Shown here: piece after piece, positions 54,434 through 63,994 of the stretch
How positions within the stretch are numbered: the stretch's first letter is position 1
Layout of the letters: each line of letters starts with the position of its first letter
Assembly (NCBI GenBank): GCA_902384555.1
Contig: CABMCD010000024.1
Coordinates: 28,704 to 92,703 of the forward strand
Length of the DNA: 64,000 nt
Direction: 5' to 3'
Source of the DNA: an uncultured archaeon
Lineage (GTDB): Archaea; Micrarchaeota; Micrarchaeia; Anstonellales; Anstonellaceae
Translations under genes and position numbers: made by a program
Notes under the pieces: generated by a model
What the model saw: only the letters and a program-made list of their open reading frames with translations
Databases searched by the model: none
Told to the model about the DNA's origin: nothing

Positions 54434-55082
54434 AGGCGCTGGGGCACAGTTTGTTGAGCGGGCAGCCGGCGCAATCGGGCTTGAGGGCCGTGCAGTAGGC
54501 CCGCCCGTGGTGGACCATCCAGTTGGTGTACATGCCCCAGTCCTCGCGCGGGAGGAGGGCCATCAGCTCCTTCTCAATCTTGTTTTGCTGCTCGCGGCTG
54601 GAGGTGAAGCCCAGGCGCCAGGAGAGGCGCATGCAATGCGTATCCACCGCAATGCCCTCGTTCTGGCCGTAGGCGTGGAACAGCACGATGTTGGCCGTTT
54701 TTCGGGCCACGCCGCGCAGGGTGAGCAGCGAGGCCATGTCGGCAGGAACGGAGCCGTTGAAGCGCTCGGCCAGCATTTTCGAAGTTTCGCTCAAGGCTTT
54801 GGCTTTGGAATGGTAAAAACCGGTGGAGCGAATGAGGGATTCAAGCTCGGGAATGGAGGCGGCGGCCATTGCTTTTGCATCTGGATATTTTTCAAACAGT
54901 TTCGGGGTGACCAGATTCACCCGGGCGTCGGTGCATTGGGCCGAGAGAATGGTGGAAATAAGAAGCTGAAAAGGAGTTTGGTAGTGGAGCGAGCACCACG
55001 CTTTGGGGTAGAGGCGGCGAAAGACCGCCACCACGCGCGCCGCGCGCTCTTTTTTGTCCGAGAGTTTCTCTTTCCCGCTCAT
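54402..55082 (-). CDS. nth: Endonuclease III
   Basis: FQLLISTILSAQCTDARVN, LRGVARKTANIVL HhH, AVDTHCMRLSWRLGF, 4Fe-4S C-x6-CxxC-x-LNKLC. Confidence 0.95.
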   Translation of the reverse strand: MSGKEKLSDKKERAARVVAVFRRLYPKAWCSLHYQTPFQLLISTILSAQCTDARVNLVTPKLFEKYPDAKAMAAASIPELESLIRSTGFYHSKAKALSETSKMLAERFNGSVPADMASLLTLRGVARKTANIVLFHAYGQNEGIAVDTHCMRLSWRLGFTSSREQQNKIEKELMALLPREDWGMYTNWMVHHGRAYCTALKPDCAGCPLNKLCPSAFKTGKEKKRK

Positions 55083-56053
55083 GGGTCAATCGAGCCCGAA
55101 ATCACTTCGCAGCCGTCATGGGTGACGATGAGCGTGTTCTCGAACTGGGCCACCATGCCGCGGCCCGCCTCGCGCAGGACCGGGTAGGGATAGAGGCAGC
55201 CGGCATTGAGCAGCTCCTTGAGCGCGGCCGAGAGGGTGAGGCGCGAGTTGAAGTCATTGACCAGCCAGCGCTCGGCAAAGGGCAGGGTGAAGTAGCGGGT
55301 GACGAGCTTGTTGAGCAAATCGCGCGAAGCCTTCATGCGCAGGCGGCCCTCTCCGACGACGGAGAAAATCTCCACCTGCGGCTGGTCGGCCACGCGGCCC
55401 GCGCCGGTGGTGGCGAACGGCTCGATGGCGAACACGTCGCCTTCGGCGAACTCGTAGGTGTCGCCGTTGTCGAAACTCGGAACGTCCACGCCGGCATGGA
55501 GGCGGAAGGGCTCAATCATGTGGCTGGAGAGGTTTTCGATGGGCTTGAAGCCGCGCGAGCGGATTTGCTTCTCGATCACCCCGCCGATAAAGCCGTTGGT
55601 CACGCCGGGCTTGATGGAGGCGACGGCGTCTTCCAGCGCCTTGTGCGAGGCTTCCAGCAGGGAGCCCTGCTCGCCGGAGAGGTCGATGGAGAAGGCCGTG
55701 TCGGCCACGCAGCCGTTGATGGCCACGCCGAAATCGACTTTCACCAAATCTTTCTCGCCAATGAGCAGCGAATCTTTCGTTTCGGGAGTATAATGCGCGG
55801 CCACGTCGTTGATGGAGATGTTGCAGGGGAAGCCCGGCACGGCGCCGGCATCGCGCGTCATCTTCTCCACCGTCTCGGCGATGTCGAAGGCCGACTCGCC
55901 GGGATTGACCAGGCCGCCGGCGTCCTTCTTGATGGAGGCCGCGATTTTGCCGGCCTGGCGGAAATACTCAAGAGCCTTGGCGCGCGCCTCGCGCACCTCC
56001 TCGGCATTGCCGGCCGGGGATACTTCGGGAGATACGGATGAATCGTCTGACAT
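55079..56053 (-). CDS. map: Methionine aminopeptidase, type II (archaeal)
   Basis: FPCNISINDVAAHYTP, KVDFGVAINGCVADTAFSID, SSHMIEPFRLHAG, FAIEPFATTGAG. Confidence 0.94.
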   Translation of the reverse strand: MSDDSSVSPEVSPAGNAEEVREARAKALEYFRQAGKIAASIKKDAGGLVNPGESAFDIAETVEKMTRDAGAVPGFPCNISINDVAAHYTPETKDSLLIGEKDLVKVDFGVAINGCVADTAFSIDLSGEQGSLLEASHKALEDAVASIKPGVTNGFIGGVIEKQIRSRGFKPIENLSSHMIEPFRLHAGVDVPSFDNGDTYEFAEGDVFAIEPFATTGAGRVADQPQVEIFSVVGEGRLRMKASRDLLNKLVTRYFTLPFAERWLVNDFNSRLTLSAALKELLNAGCLYPYPVLREAGRGMVAQFENTLIVTHDGCEVISGSIDP

Positions 56054-56222
56054 AGGATGACCTCGTAAGAATGATGGATTTCATATGTCATGGGGGGATT
56101 ATAAGGCTGACGACGAGCAGGGGGCGCAAAAGCGGCACGAAAAAGAAGGGGAGAGTCGGACGAAAGGCGCGCGGCAACCCGTGGCGGGCGGCGCAGCGAA
56201 GCGATGCGGGGCGGATGCCGGC

Positions 56223-56936
56223 TTATTTTTTGGCCGGGCCGGGCAGGATTTGCAAAAGGGGCCCAAGCGAGCGCAGGGAGAAAGAAGCTTTGGCATGCTC
56301 GCGCGCGTGCTTGCCCAGCAGCAGGCGGCCCGTGTGCAGGCCGGCATGAGAGGCCGGCACGATGTCCTTGGCCGGGTTGTCGCCCAGCATCAGGATTTGG
56401 GAGGGGCGCAGGCGCAGTTTGCGGGCAATGCGCTTGTAAAAAGCAGGCGTCTTGCCCTCTTGGCCGGTCGAGGTGACAAAGACGTGGTGGAAGAAGGGGT
56501 CGAGGCCGAGGCGGATGAGCTTGTCCCACTGCTTGAGCGCCACCCCCTCGGAGGCCGCGGCCAGCACATAGCCGCGCTCGCGCAAAGTAAGAAGCAGGCG
56601 CGCGGTGTCGGGATAGGGCGAGATGGAGGATTTGGTGTTGTGGTAGGCCGCGATGCCGGCCGCCACGATGCGGTCGGGATTGGGCGAGGGAAAGCGGCGC
56701 ACCAAAAGGTTGAAGTGGCCGCCGAAGTTGGAGCCTTTGGTTTTGACGATTTTGGCCAGTTCCCGCTCGACCTGCGCAGGCGTGGCGCGCAGGCCGGCCT
56801 GAATCATGGCGCGAATGGCGTTGCGCCGCGCCAGTTTGGAGAACTCGGACGAGGGGAAGAGCGTGTCGTCGATGTCGAACAGAATGGCCCGCACGCCGGC
56901 GAGGGAGGGCGGATGGGGAGTGCGGGATTTTCGCAT
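56223..56936 (-). CDS. HAD-superfamily hydrolase
   Basis: ILFDIDDTLFPSSEF, TSTGQEGKTPAFYKRI, LMLGDNPAKDIVPASHAGLHT. Confidence 0.9.
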   Translation of the reverse strand: MRKSRTPHPPSLAGVRAILFDIDDTLFPSSEFSKLARRNAIRAMIQAGLRATPAQVERELAKIVKTKGSNFGGHFNLLVRRFPSPNPDRIVAAGIAAYHNTKSSISPYPDTARLLLTLRERGYVLAAASEGVALKQWDKLIRLGLDPFFHHVFVTSTGQEGKTPAFYKRIARKLRLRPSQILMLGDNPAKDIVPASHAGLHTGRLLLGKHAREHAKASFSLRSLGPLLQILPGPAKK

Positions 56937-57044
56937 ATGGGGAAAACCCCGGGCAGGCTTAAATAGGATGCCATGGGAGCGGCCGGCGGAAAAGCGGGCG
57001 GACGGGAGTAGGGGCCGCTCTTTTTTCCAGCCTTTGGATTAAGG

Positions 57045-57117
57045 GGCGATAAAAGAGGGAGGCGGTACACCGCCGAGGCGGCTCCACCTCACCTCCCACA
57101 TCCCCAATAACGGGGCT
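57045..57117 (-). ncRNA. Candidate structured ncRNA (strand uncertain)
   Basis: Minus-strand CCCC-GTTATT-GGGG hairpin then GGGA[GAGG..CCTC][GGCGG-TGTA-CCGCC]TCCC three-way junction and CTCTTTTAT tail; AT-rich TATA-like ATTTAAAT (57138-57145) upstream. Confidence 0.35.
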
Positions 57118-57184
57118 GAGGGTTCGGGGAAATAAGATTTAAATAAGGAAAAGAATTCGGTGGCTGGAAGTAAAAAAACGTCGG

Positions 57185-57526
57185 TTATTTTTCCTCTTGC
57201 AGGGCGAGGATGGCCTGCGCGATGTCCCCTTTCGCCTCGGCGAGCGCGGCGCGGGCCGCCTTCTCATCGACGTGGGCCGATTCCATCACCATTTTGACGT
57301 CCTCCTCGGAGATGGCCGCCTGCGTGCTCACCGAGCCGGAAATCTGGAACGAGGCCTGGCCCTGCACCGTGATTTTGACTACAGATGGGCTGGAAATGAC
57401 CAGTTGCGTGCCGTCCTTCTGCTCGATGACCACGCGCGTGGCGTCGATGTCCTGGCTTTGCACGCCCATCTGCTTCATCATGCGCGCCATGGCTTTGGGG
57501 TCCATGCCGCCTAAATTGGGCATCAT
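57185..57526 (-). CDS. nac: Nascent polypeptide-associated complex protein (archaeal NAC)
   Basis: MMPNLGGMDPKAMARMMKQMGVQSQDIDATRVVIE...SPSVVKITVQGQASFQISG plus C-terminal UBA EEDVKMVMESAHVDEKAARAALAEAKGDIAQAILAL. Confidence 0.95.
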   Translation of the reverse strand: MMPNLGGMDPKAMARMMKQMGVQSQDIDATRVVIEQKDGTQLVISSPSVVKITVQGQASFQISGSVSTQAAISEEDVKMVMESAHVDEKAARAALAEAKGDIAQAILALQEEK

Positions 57527-57537
57527 AAGAATCACGC

Positions 57538-57557
57538 TCTGCCCAGAATGGGGCAGA
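57538..57557. repeat. Perfect hairpin TCTGCCC-AGAATG-GGGCAGA
   Basis: 7-bp inverted repeat, 6-nt loop, in the divergent promoter region between nac and the zinc-ribbon gene. Confidence 0.6.
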
Positions 57558-57592
57558 CAAGGAAATAAAACCCTAAGCGCCCACTTCACTGC

Positions 57593-58027
57593 ATGCAAGC
57601 GATGCTTAACAAAAAGGCCGGGCCCAAGAAAGAGCACAAAAAGGAGCACAGCAACATCATCATCTGCCCCCGCTGCGGCGCGGGCAACCTCTCGCAGCAG
57701 TCCGCGTGCGGCCGCTGCGGGCTGGTTTTCCCCAAAGAGAAGGCCACCACCAAAGGCAAGAAGGGGGAGGAGCTGCCCGGGCCGCCCTCGCTTATTCCGC
57801 CCTCCCTGCCCGGCGCGCCCAAGGGCGGCCAGCCGCCCATGATGGGCGGCGGGGACGAGGAAACGCCGGAGCCGCAGGCGCCCAAACGGCCCAAGCAATT
57901 GCCCGAAAAAGGGGCGACCGAGGGCATTTCAAAGGAGCTGGGGGCCGGGGGCGCGAGCTGCCCGCGCTGCGGCGCGAGCGTCAAGGATGGCGTCAAGCGC
58001 TGCCCGCACTGCGGGTTCAGGCAATAG
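57593..58027 (+). CDS. Double zinc-ribbon protein
   Basis: N-terminal CPRCGAGNLSQQSACGRCG and C-terminal CPRCGASVKDGVKRCPHCGF with a Pro-rich linker. Confidence 0.75.
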   Translation: MQAMLNKKAGPKKEHKKEHSNIIICPRCGAGNLSQQSACGRCGLVFPKEKATTKGKKGEELPGPPSLIPPSLPGAPKGGQPPMMGGGDEETPEPQAPKRPKQLPEKGATEGISKELGAGGASCPRCGASVKDGVKRCPHCGFRQ

Positions 58028-58088
58028 GCGCAAAAGAGGGAAAGCGCAAAAAGAAAAAGAGGGAAGAAAAAAAGAACTTGTTTTGGCC

Positions 58089-58442
58089 CTAAATCCCGGC
58101 CTCATTGAAGATGTTCTGCGTCTGGTAGGCCATGTAGAGGAAGACCAGAATGCCCACCCAGAAGATGGACAGGATGAGGGCGACGATGAAGAGCGGCACC
58201 GCGCCGAGGGGGAAGGAGGGCTTGCCGGCCGCCTTCGCCACCTCATCCACCTTGGTGAAGAGCACGTAGAGGGCGTAGATGTTCACCAGCGGGACAATCA
58301 TCAGAATGGTCCAAAGCAGGGGGTCCTTGTCGGATTTTCCGGCCGCTTTCAGCTCTTTCCACCAGCAGTAGATGAGGTAGAGGTTGACGATGGGGATGAG
58401 GAACATCACCAAGGCCACAATCGGATTGCGCTTCGATGCCAT
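58089..58442 (-). CDS. Three-TM membrane protein (DUF4234-like topology)
   Basis: NPIVALVMFLIPIVNLYLIYCWWKELKAAG...LLWTILMIVPLVNIYALYVLFTKVDEVAKA. Confidence 0.65.
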   Translation of the reverse strand: MASKRNPIVALVMFLIPIVNLYLIYCWWKELKAAGKSDKDPLLWTILMIVPLVNIYALYVLFTKVDEVAKAAGKPSFPLGAVPLFIVALILSIFWVGILVFLYMAYQTQNIFNEAGI

Positions 58443-58614
58443 TAGAAATCACCACCTGAGAGGTGAAATAAGGCAAAGGTTTTAGGCTTATCGCAGGGCG
58501 GAAGGGGCGAAAAGCGGGAAAAAGGGCAGAAAATCGAAAAAAGAATGAATGGGAAAAAGAAATGAAAAACCGCCAAAAAGAATTGGAAAAATGAAAAAAA
58601 GGCCGCAACGCGCC

Positions 58615-59214
58615 TTATTGGAAGGTCTCGGTCAGCTCGCTCTTGCGGATTTCGAGGCGGCGCAGGGGCGTGATGTTCTTCACCTTGGAGAACACCTTGG
58701 CCGCGAAGCGGCCGAAGAGCAGCTCCTGCGACAGCGTCGAGAGGTCCAGCTCGGAGGCCGCGGCCTTGATGTTGGCCGAGACGCCCGCGCGCAGGCCGTG
58801 GCGCACCTTCTCCGAGGTGCGGAAGGCCGTGACCGCCACCGACTTGATGCGCACCTGCTGGCCGTCCTTGGTGGTGACGTCGTCCACGCTGTAGATGATG
58901 GAGCGGCGGCGGCGCAAGAGCGTCTTGATGTAGCCCGGCGCCAGCTCATGCCCGATGAACTTGGTGGAGGCCGTCTTGCCCTGCACATCCGAAATGCGGA
59001 ACTTCACCGAGGTGAAGGCGTTGGACTGGGAGAACGAGCCGGTCAGCTCGCCCAAACCGATGGAGATGACGCGGTTCTTGAGCATCTCCGGTTCCAGCGC
59101 CACGACCGAGCCGATTTCCTTCTTGTCGAAGAAGTCGGGGGCCTGCACGGCGTACCACGTCTTGAGCTTGAACGTGTCCACCACTTTGGTTTTCTTTTGC
59201 TGAACTTCTGCCAT
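58615..59214 (-). CDS. rps3ae: 30S ribosomal protein S3Ae
   Basis: TFKLKTWYAVQAPDFFDKKEIGSVVALEPEMLKNRVISIGLGELTGSFSQSNAFTSVKFRISDVQGKTAST. Confidence 0.95.
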   Translation of the reverse strand: MAEVQQKKTKVVDTFKLKTWYAVQAPDFFDKKEIGSVVALEPEMLKNRVISIGLGELTGSFSQSNAFTSVKFRISDVQGKTASTKFIGHELAPGYIKTLLRRRRSIIYSVDDVTTKDGQQVRIKSVAVTAFRTSEKVRHGLRAGVSANIKAAASELDLSTLSQELLFGRFAAKVFSKVKNITPLRRLEIRKSELTETFQ

Positions 59215-59231
59215 AGGATCACATCACAAAC

Positions 59232-59687
59232 TCACTTGACAATCAGCGCAGCCGTTTCGCGCTTGTAGACCCAGTCGTGGGGCAGGCGGCCGTTGAGGAT
59301 GTAGTATTTGGCCAGGCGCTTGATTTTGGATTCGATGTGAATCAGTTTGGTGTTGTTGAGCGCGTCCTTCTTGTTGGCATGCAGGTGCTTGTTCATGCGC
59401 ACGGCCTTCTGAATCAGGGCCAGCATGTCGTCGGGATACTCGATTTTCTGTCCCCCGTCGGCCAGGATTTTGGTGATGGACTTCTTGGTCAGGGCGCGCA
59501 CGAGCGGAATGCCGTACTGGTCGCGCAGGATGAGCCCAATCGTGGTCGGGTTGTTGCCCGCCTTGTGCAGCTTGAGCACCAGCTCCTCGACCTCGTGGGG
59601 AGGGTATTCCACCCACGCGGGCGTGACGCGGAAAATCGGGCGCTTGGAGCCGGATTTGCCGTGCTTCTTGGAATGCAGTTTGGCCAT
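59232..59687 (-). CDS. rpsO: 30S ribosomal protein S15
   Basis: MAKLHSKKHGKSGSKRP...PTTIGLILRDQYGIPLVRALTKKSITKIL...HIESKIKRLAKYYILNGRLPHDWVYKRETAALIV. Confidence 0.96.
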   Translation of the reverse strand: MAKLHSKKHGKSGSKRPIFRVTPAWVEYPPHEVEELVLKLHKAGNNPTTIGLILRDQYGIPLVRALTKKSITKILADGGQKIEYPDDMLALIQKAVRMNKHLHANKKDALNNTKLIHIESKIKRLAKYYILNGRLPHDWVYKRETAALIVK

Positions 59688-59690
59688 TTT

Positions 59691-60302
59691 CTACCTCGTT
59701 TTTTTCTTTTTGGGTTTGTTTTTCGTTTTGGCTTTATTCGCCATAAATCGGCCGAAGGACTCGAACGCCCGGGCCCGGTGCGAGAGCTTGGCTTTCACAT
59801 CGGGAAGAGCAGAAAAAGGTTTGGAATAACCCATCGGAATGAAGATGGGGTCATACCCAAAGCCTGCCCCCCGATAAACGCGGGGAGAGATTCGGCCGTG
59901 CACCACGCCGCGGAATACGCGGACGCCGTTTCGGTCCGCGTATGCCAGGGCACACACGAAACGAGCCGATCTTTGTCGCTCTTGGGCCAGCAGGCGAAGG
60001 ATGCCCTCGCAGCCGACTTGAGTGTATATCGCCGCCGAGTAGACCCCGGGAAAGCCGCGCAGAGCCTGCACGAATAATCCCGAGTCCTCTACAATCAACG
60101 GAACGCGTAAAACGCGGTAGGCGTTTTGCGCGCAAACCCGAGCCACTTCCTCGACAGAATCCGACTGGATTTCGATTCCTTTGGCGGGTTTCTGGATTAG
60201 CTTTAGGTTATAGGGCTTTAAAATAGCATTGGCCTCCTCGAGCTTGTGGCGGTTGGAGGTCAGGAGAAAGATTCGGCTCGGACGGGGGCGTTTCGGAGGC
60301 AT
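59691..60302 (-). CDS. rdgB: XTP/dITP pyrophosphatase (Ham1/RdgB family)
   Basis: IFLLTSNRHKLEEANAIL, VEDSGLFVQALRGFPGVYSA, RGAGFGYDPIFIPMGYSKPFSAL. Confidence 0.9.
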   Translation of the reverse strand: MPPKRPRPSRIFLLTSNRHKLEEANAILKPYNLKLIQKPAKGIEIQSDSVEEVARVCAQNAYRVLRVPLIVEDSGLFVQALRGFPGVYSAAIYTQVGCEGILRLLAQERQRSARFVCALAYADRNGVRVFRGVVHGRISPRVYRGAGFGYDPIFIPMGYSKPFSALPDVKAKLSHRARAFESFGRFMANKAKTKNKPKKKKTR

Positions 60303-60354
60303 GGGATTTGGGAAGTAGGCAGACTTTTTATGGATGCAAGTATACAAACATGAT

Positions 60355-61518
60355 ATGGACAGCGGTGCAGCCCGTACGCCAATTAGAGGCCATGCTGCGA
60401 GTTTGTTAAGCAAGACCGTGATTTTAGACGCCCGGAAGCTCCTGACCCGGCCGACCTATCTGGTGGTCGGGGGCGTCATGGAAGACGGGGCGGGAAAAGA
60501 CGGCAAAAAAGCGGCCGTCGGGGAGATAATGCTGACCCGCGACGAAATCGCCCGCATCCGGCTTATGGCGGCGTTTGACCTTCAGAACGTGCTCAGCAAA
60601 TCCAAGCTGGACATATTCAGCATCCGCATGGACTTGGAGGACATGCTGGAAATGATGGACGGCGCGCGGGAGCCGAAGTGGGACGGCATGGGCGCGGCCG
60701 TCAAAAAGATGGAAAAGGACTATGGCGCGTGCATGCGCCAGGTTGCGGAATTCATTACGGGGACCGCAGTCGAAGAAGGGGAGGCCCGCTGGATATCGGC
60801 TTGGGAGCTGACCGGCCTGCGCGATCGGGCGCTTGAGATTTACGCGGACGTGTCGGGGCAGGCGCGGCAGGCGCTGGAGTGGGCGGAGGGCGCCCCGGGC
60901 CTGAAAGGCCGGCTGGACGGCACGCTTGAGGCCATGCGCGCGGACAGCGCCGAGATGGAAAAGGCGGCCGACATTCTGGAGCTGGACCTTGAGAAAATCC
61001 TTTCCTTCTCCCGCTTCTTTTCGATGCACGGCACGCCCAGCATCCGCAAAACGGATGCCCGGCGCGTGGCCGGCATCACGGTGGAAAAATACAGGCAGCT
61101 GCCGCAGGGCTGGAACAACGTGTCGCTTGAAGCAGGCCCCGGAGACTATGCGCTGAATGTCGATTCCGGATTTCTGGCCTATGCGCTGGACACGGCGATA
61201 AAGGAAAGCTATCTGGAGCCGGACAGCCGGGTGCGGGTGAGCCTGAGCGCCGATGAAGATGGCGTGCGCCTGCGCATTGAAAACGACAAAGTGCGCATAA
61301 GCCGCCCGGATGTGAAGAAGGTGTGGGAAGTGCCCCTCGACTCAGAGCACCACGCGTGGAACTATTGCAGCGGGAACGCCCATTACACGGCTCAGACGGT
61401 CATGCGCCTGATGGGCGGGAAAATGGACCCGGTGTTTGAGCACGGCTCCGGTGAAACCTCGGTTATCGAGATTTGGGTTCCGGCCAAATCTTCGGTAACG
61501 ACCGTATTCTACGATTGA
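60355..61518 (+). CDS. Degenerate histidine-kinase-like protein
   Basis: MAAFDLQNVLSKSKLDIFSIRMDLEDML resembles an H-box helix with H replaced by F; C-terminal GFLAYALDTAIKESYLEPDSRVRVSLSADEDGVRLRIENDKV ATPase-like without a clear G1 box. Confidence 0.5.
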   Translation: MDSGAARTPIRGHAASLLSKTVILDARKLLTRPTYLVVGGVMEDGAGKDGKKAAVGEIMLTRDEIARIRLMAAFDLQNVLSKSKLDIFSIRMDLEDMLEMMDGAREPKWDGMGAAVKKMEKDYGACMRQVAEFITGTAVEEGEARWISAWELTGLRDRALEIYADVSGQARQALEWAEGAPGLKGRLDGTLEAMRADSAEMEKAADILELDLEKILSFSRFFSMHGTPSIRKTDARRVAGITVEKYRQLPQGWNNVSLEAGPGDYALNVDSGFLAYALDTAIKESYLEPDSRVRVSLSADEDGVRLRIENDKVRISRPDVKKVWEVPLDSEHHAWNYCSGNAHYTAQTVMRLMGGKMDPVFEHGSGETSVIEIWVPAKSSVTTVFYD

Positions 61519-61561
61519 GCAAAACCGTTTGCGAATGGGAAACGGGGGTGCGCCGGGCGCC

Positions 61562-63994
61562 TCAGGCCCATTCCGCTTTGGCCGAGAAGTCCTTGGCTTC
61601 CATCGCCACCAGCTCCTTCACGCCGCCCGCCATCTTGATTTCCTCGTCAATCGCCGGCAGCTGCGCGATTTCCTCGCTGGAAAGGCCCAGCTCCAGGCGC
61701 GCAATCGGCGCGTTGAGGGGCTTTTTGTTGGAGGCTTTTTGCTGGCGGATTTCGGCCATCACTTTGGCCAGAAGAAGGCCGGCCGCCGCGGAAGGCACTT
61801 GGGCGAAACGGGAGTCGGGAGACGGATAAGATTGGAGATGGATGGAATCCTTCGCGTCTTGGGCAAACATCTGCCACATCTCCTCGCTCGCGTGCGGCGT
61901 GACGGGCGCCAAAAGCTTGAGCACGGTCGAGTAAATCGTGTGAAGCGTGTATTGGGCCGCGCGCTTGGATTCGGGCGAGGCGGCCGGAGCAGGCGTGCCC
62001 GCATCGCCGCCTTTGCTCTCGTAAATTCTGTATTTCACGTATTCCAAATAGTAGTCGCAGAACTCGTGCCAGAAGAACTCCTGCACGCTCTTGGACAGGC
62101 GGTGGAATTCGTATTCTTTCCACGAGTCGTTGGCCTCCGAGACTACCTGATGGAGGCGGTGCAAAAAGTAGCGGTCGATGGGGCGCAGGTGCGCCGCGTC
62201 GGCTTCCTTGGGCTCATATCCCTCAATCGCCTTTTGCACCAATTTGCCGGCATTGAGCAATTTGTGCAAAAAGCTCTTGGCGTACTGGATGTCCTGGAAG
62301 GAGAAGGGCCGGTCCTTGGCCATGGCGCCGGACAGGGAGGCCCAGATGCGGATGGAATCGGCTCCGTAATCGGTGAGCAATTTGTCTGGAGCAATAATGT
62401 TTCCGAGGCTTTTCGACATTTTCTTTCCGTCCGGGGCCAGCACGTTGCCGTTGAGCAGCAGCTCGCCGAACGGGGCCTTGCCCGTCAATTCGTTGCAGCG
62501 GTAGATGGTGTAAAACGCCCACGTGCGCACGATTTCGACGCCCTGCGGGCGCAGGGAGGCCGGATAGGCGCGCCGGAAGAATTTCTCGTCCTCGCCCCAC
62601 TTGGCGATGGCGAGCGGAGACACGGAAGAGTCCACCCAGCAGTCGCAGGTGGAGGTTTCCGGCGTGAGGGCCGAGGCGCAGGCAGGGCACTTCTTTTCCA
62701 TAGTCGGCGGATTGACCGGCAGCTCGCTCTCGTCGGCCGGGATGGTTTTGTCGCACTGGGGGCAATGCCAGAAGGGCAGCGGCGTGCCGAACACGCGCTG
62801 GCGGGAAATCACCCAGTCCCACTCGACATAGTTGGCCCAGTCCTCCAAATACGAAATGGCGAAATCGGGGTGCCACTTCATCGAGCGGGCGGCTTTGACG
62901 ATTTCCTCCTTCTTTTGCGTGATGCGGGCAAACCACTGCCAGGAGAGCGCGAGTTCGATGGGCTTTTTGCAGCGGTCGTGCACCTTGATGACCTGCTGCA
63001 AGGGCTTGGAGGCGAGGAGCTTGCCCTCCGCTTTGAAGCGCTCCAAAAGCTTGGCGCGCGCGTCGGTGACGGAGAGGCCGTCCAGCTCGCCGGCATTGGT
63101 GAGCTTGCCCCGCTCGTTCATGGCGCGCACCAGCGGCAGTTTGTGGCGGTACATCCACACGACGTCCTGCTTGTCGCCAAAGGTGCAGCACATCACCACG
63201 CCGGAGCCAAAGGCCGGGTCGACATCGGGGTCGGGTAGGAAGGGCACCGTCTTGCCCAAGGCCGTGACGGCGTGTTTGATTTGCAGCTGGTTGTAGCGCA
63301 CGTCGGAGGGGTGGTAGAGCACGGCCACGCAGGCGTGCATCAATTCGGGGCGGGTGGTGGCGATGACGAGGGGCTGGCGCTGGCCGGCCCCCAGCTCGAG
63401 TTCAAATTTGATGTCATGCAAAAAGGTGGAGCGCTCGGCCTCGTCGGTGTCGGTTTTGGCCAGCGCCGAGCAGCAGTTGGGGCACCAGAACACCGGGTGC
63501 TCGCCGCGGTAGATTTGGTTGGTGCCATACATTTGTAAAATGGATTTTTGGACCAGCTTGTGGTAGGTCGGCGACATGGTTTGGTATTCGTAGCGCCAGT
63601 CGGCCGAAAAGCCAAGCTGTTTCATCTGCGAGCGCATGCGCTCGATGCAGGTGCCGGTCCATTCCACGCACAGTTGGCGGAACTCTTCGGGGGGCTTTCT
63701 CCCGTATTTCTGCTCCACCTTGGTTTCGGTCGGGAAGCCCTGACAGTCCCACCCTTGGGGGTAATAGACGTTGAAGCCGCTCATTCTCTTGTAGCGGGCG
63801 ACGAAATCGAAGTAGGCATAGGAGAGCACGTGCCCCATGTGCAAGTCGCCGGACGTGAAGGGCGGGGGCGTGTCGATGGAATAGACGGGCTTTTTCGTGT
63901 CCTTTTCGTCGAAATGGTAGAGCTGGCGCTGGTCCCAGAGGGCCTGCCATTTCTGCTCGTTTTTGAAATCAAGGCGGTCGGCGAGTGGAGTCAT
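61562..63994 (-). CDS. valS: Valyl-tRNA synthetase
   Basis: TPPPFTSGDLHMGHVLSYAYFDFVARYKRM HIGH region, DGKKMSKSLGNIIAP, ISRQRVFGTPLPFWHC. Confidence 0.96.
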   Translation of the reverse strand: MTPLADRLDFKNEQKWQALWDQRQLYHFDEKDTKKPVYSIDTPPPFTSGDLHMGHVLSYAYFDFVARYKRMSGFNVYYPQGWDCQGFPTETKVEQKYGRKPPEEFRQLCVEWTGTCIERMRSQMKQLGFSADWRYEYQTMSPTYHKLVQKSILQMYGTNQIYRGEHPVFWCPNCCSALAKTDTDEAERSTFLHDIKFELELGAGQRQPLVIATTRPELMHACVAVLYHPSDVRYNQLQIKHAVTALGKTVPFLPDPDVDPAFGSGVVMCCTFGDKQDVVWMYRHKLPLVRAMNERGKLTNAGELDGLSVTDARAKLLERFKAEGKLLASKPLQQVIKVHDRCKKPIELALSWQWFARITQKKEEIVKAARSMKWHPDFAISYLEDWANYVEWDWVISRQRVFGTPLPFWHCPQCDKTIPADESELPVNPPTMEKKCPACASALTPETSTCDCWVDSSVSPLAIAKWGEDEKFFRRAYPASLRPQGVEIVRTWAFYTIYRCNELTGKAPFGELLLNGNVLAPDGKKMSKSLGNIIAPDKLLTDYGADSIRIWASLSGAMAKDRPFSFQDIQYAKSFLHKLLNAGKLVQKAIEGYEPKEADAAHLRPIDRYFLHRLHQVVSEANDSWKEYEFHRLSKSVQEFFWHEFCDYYLEYVKYRIYESKGGDAGTPAPAASPESKRAAQYTLHTIYSTVLKLLAPVTPHASEEMWQMFAQDAKDSIHLQSYPSPDSRFAQVPSAAAGLLLAKVMAEIRQQKASNKKPLNAPIARLELGLSSEEIAQLPAIDEEIKMAGGVKELVAMEAKDFSAKAEWA

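Noticed and set aside
61529-63238. 569-aa plus-strand ORF opposite valS
   Set aside because: Shadow ORF of ValRS
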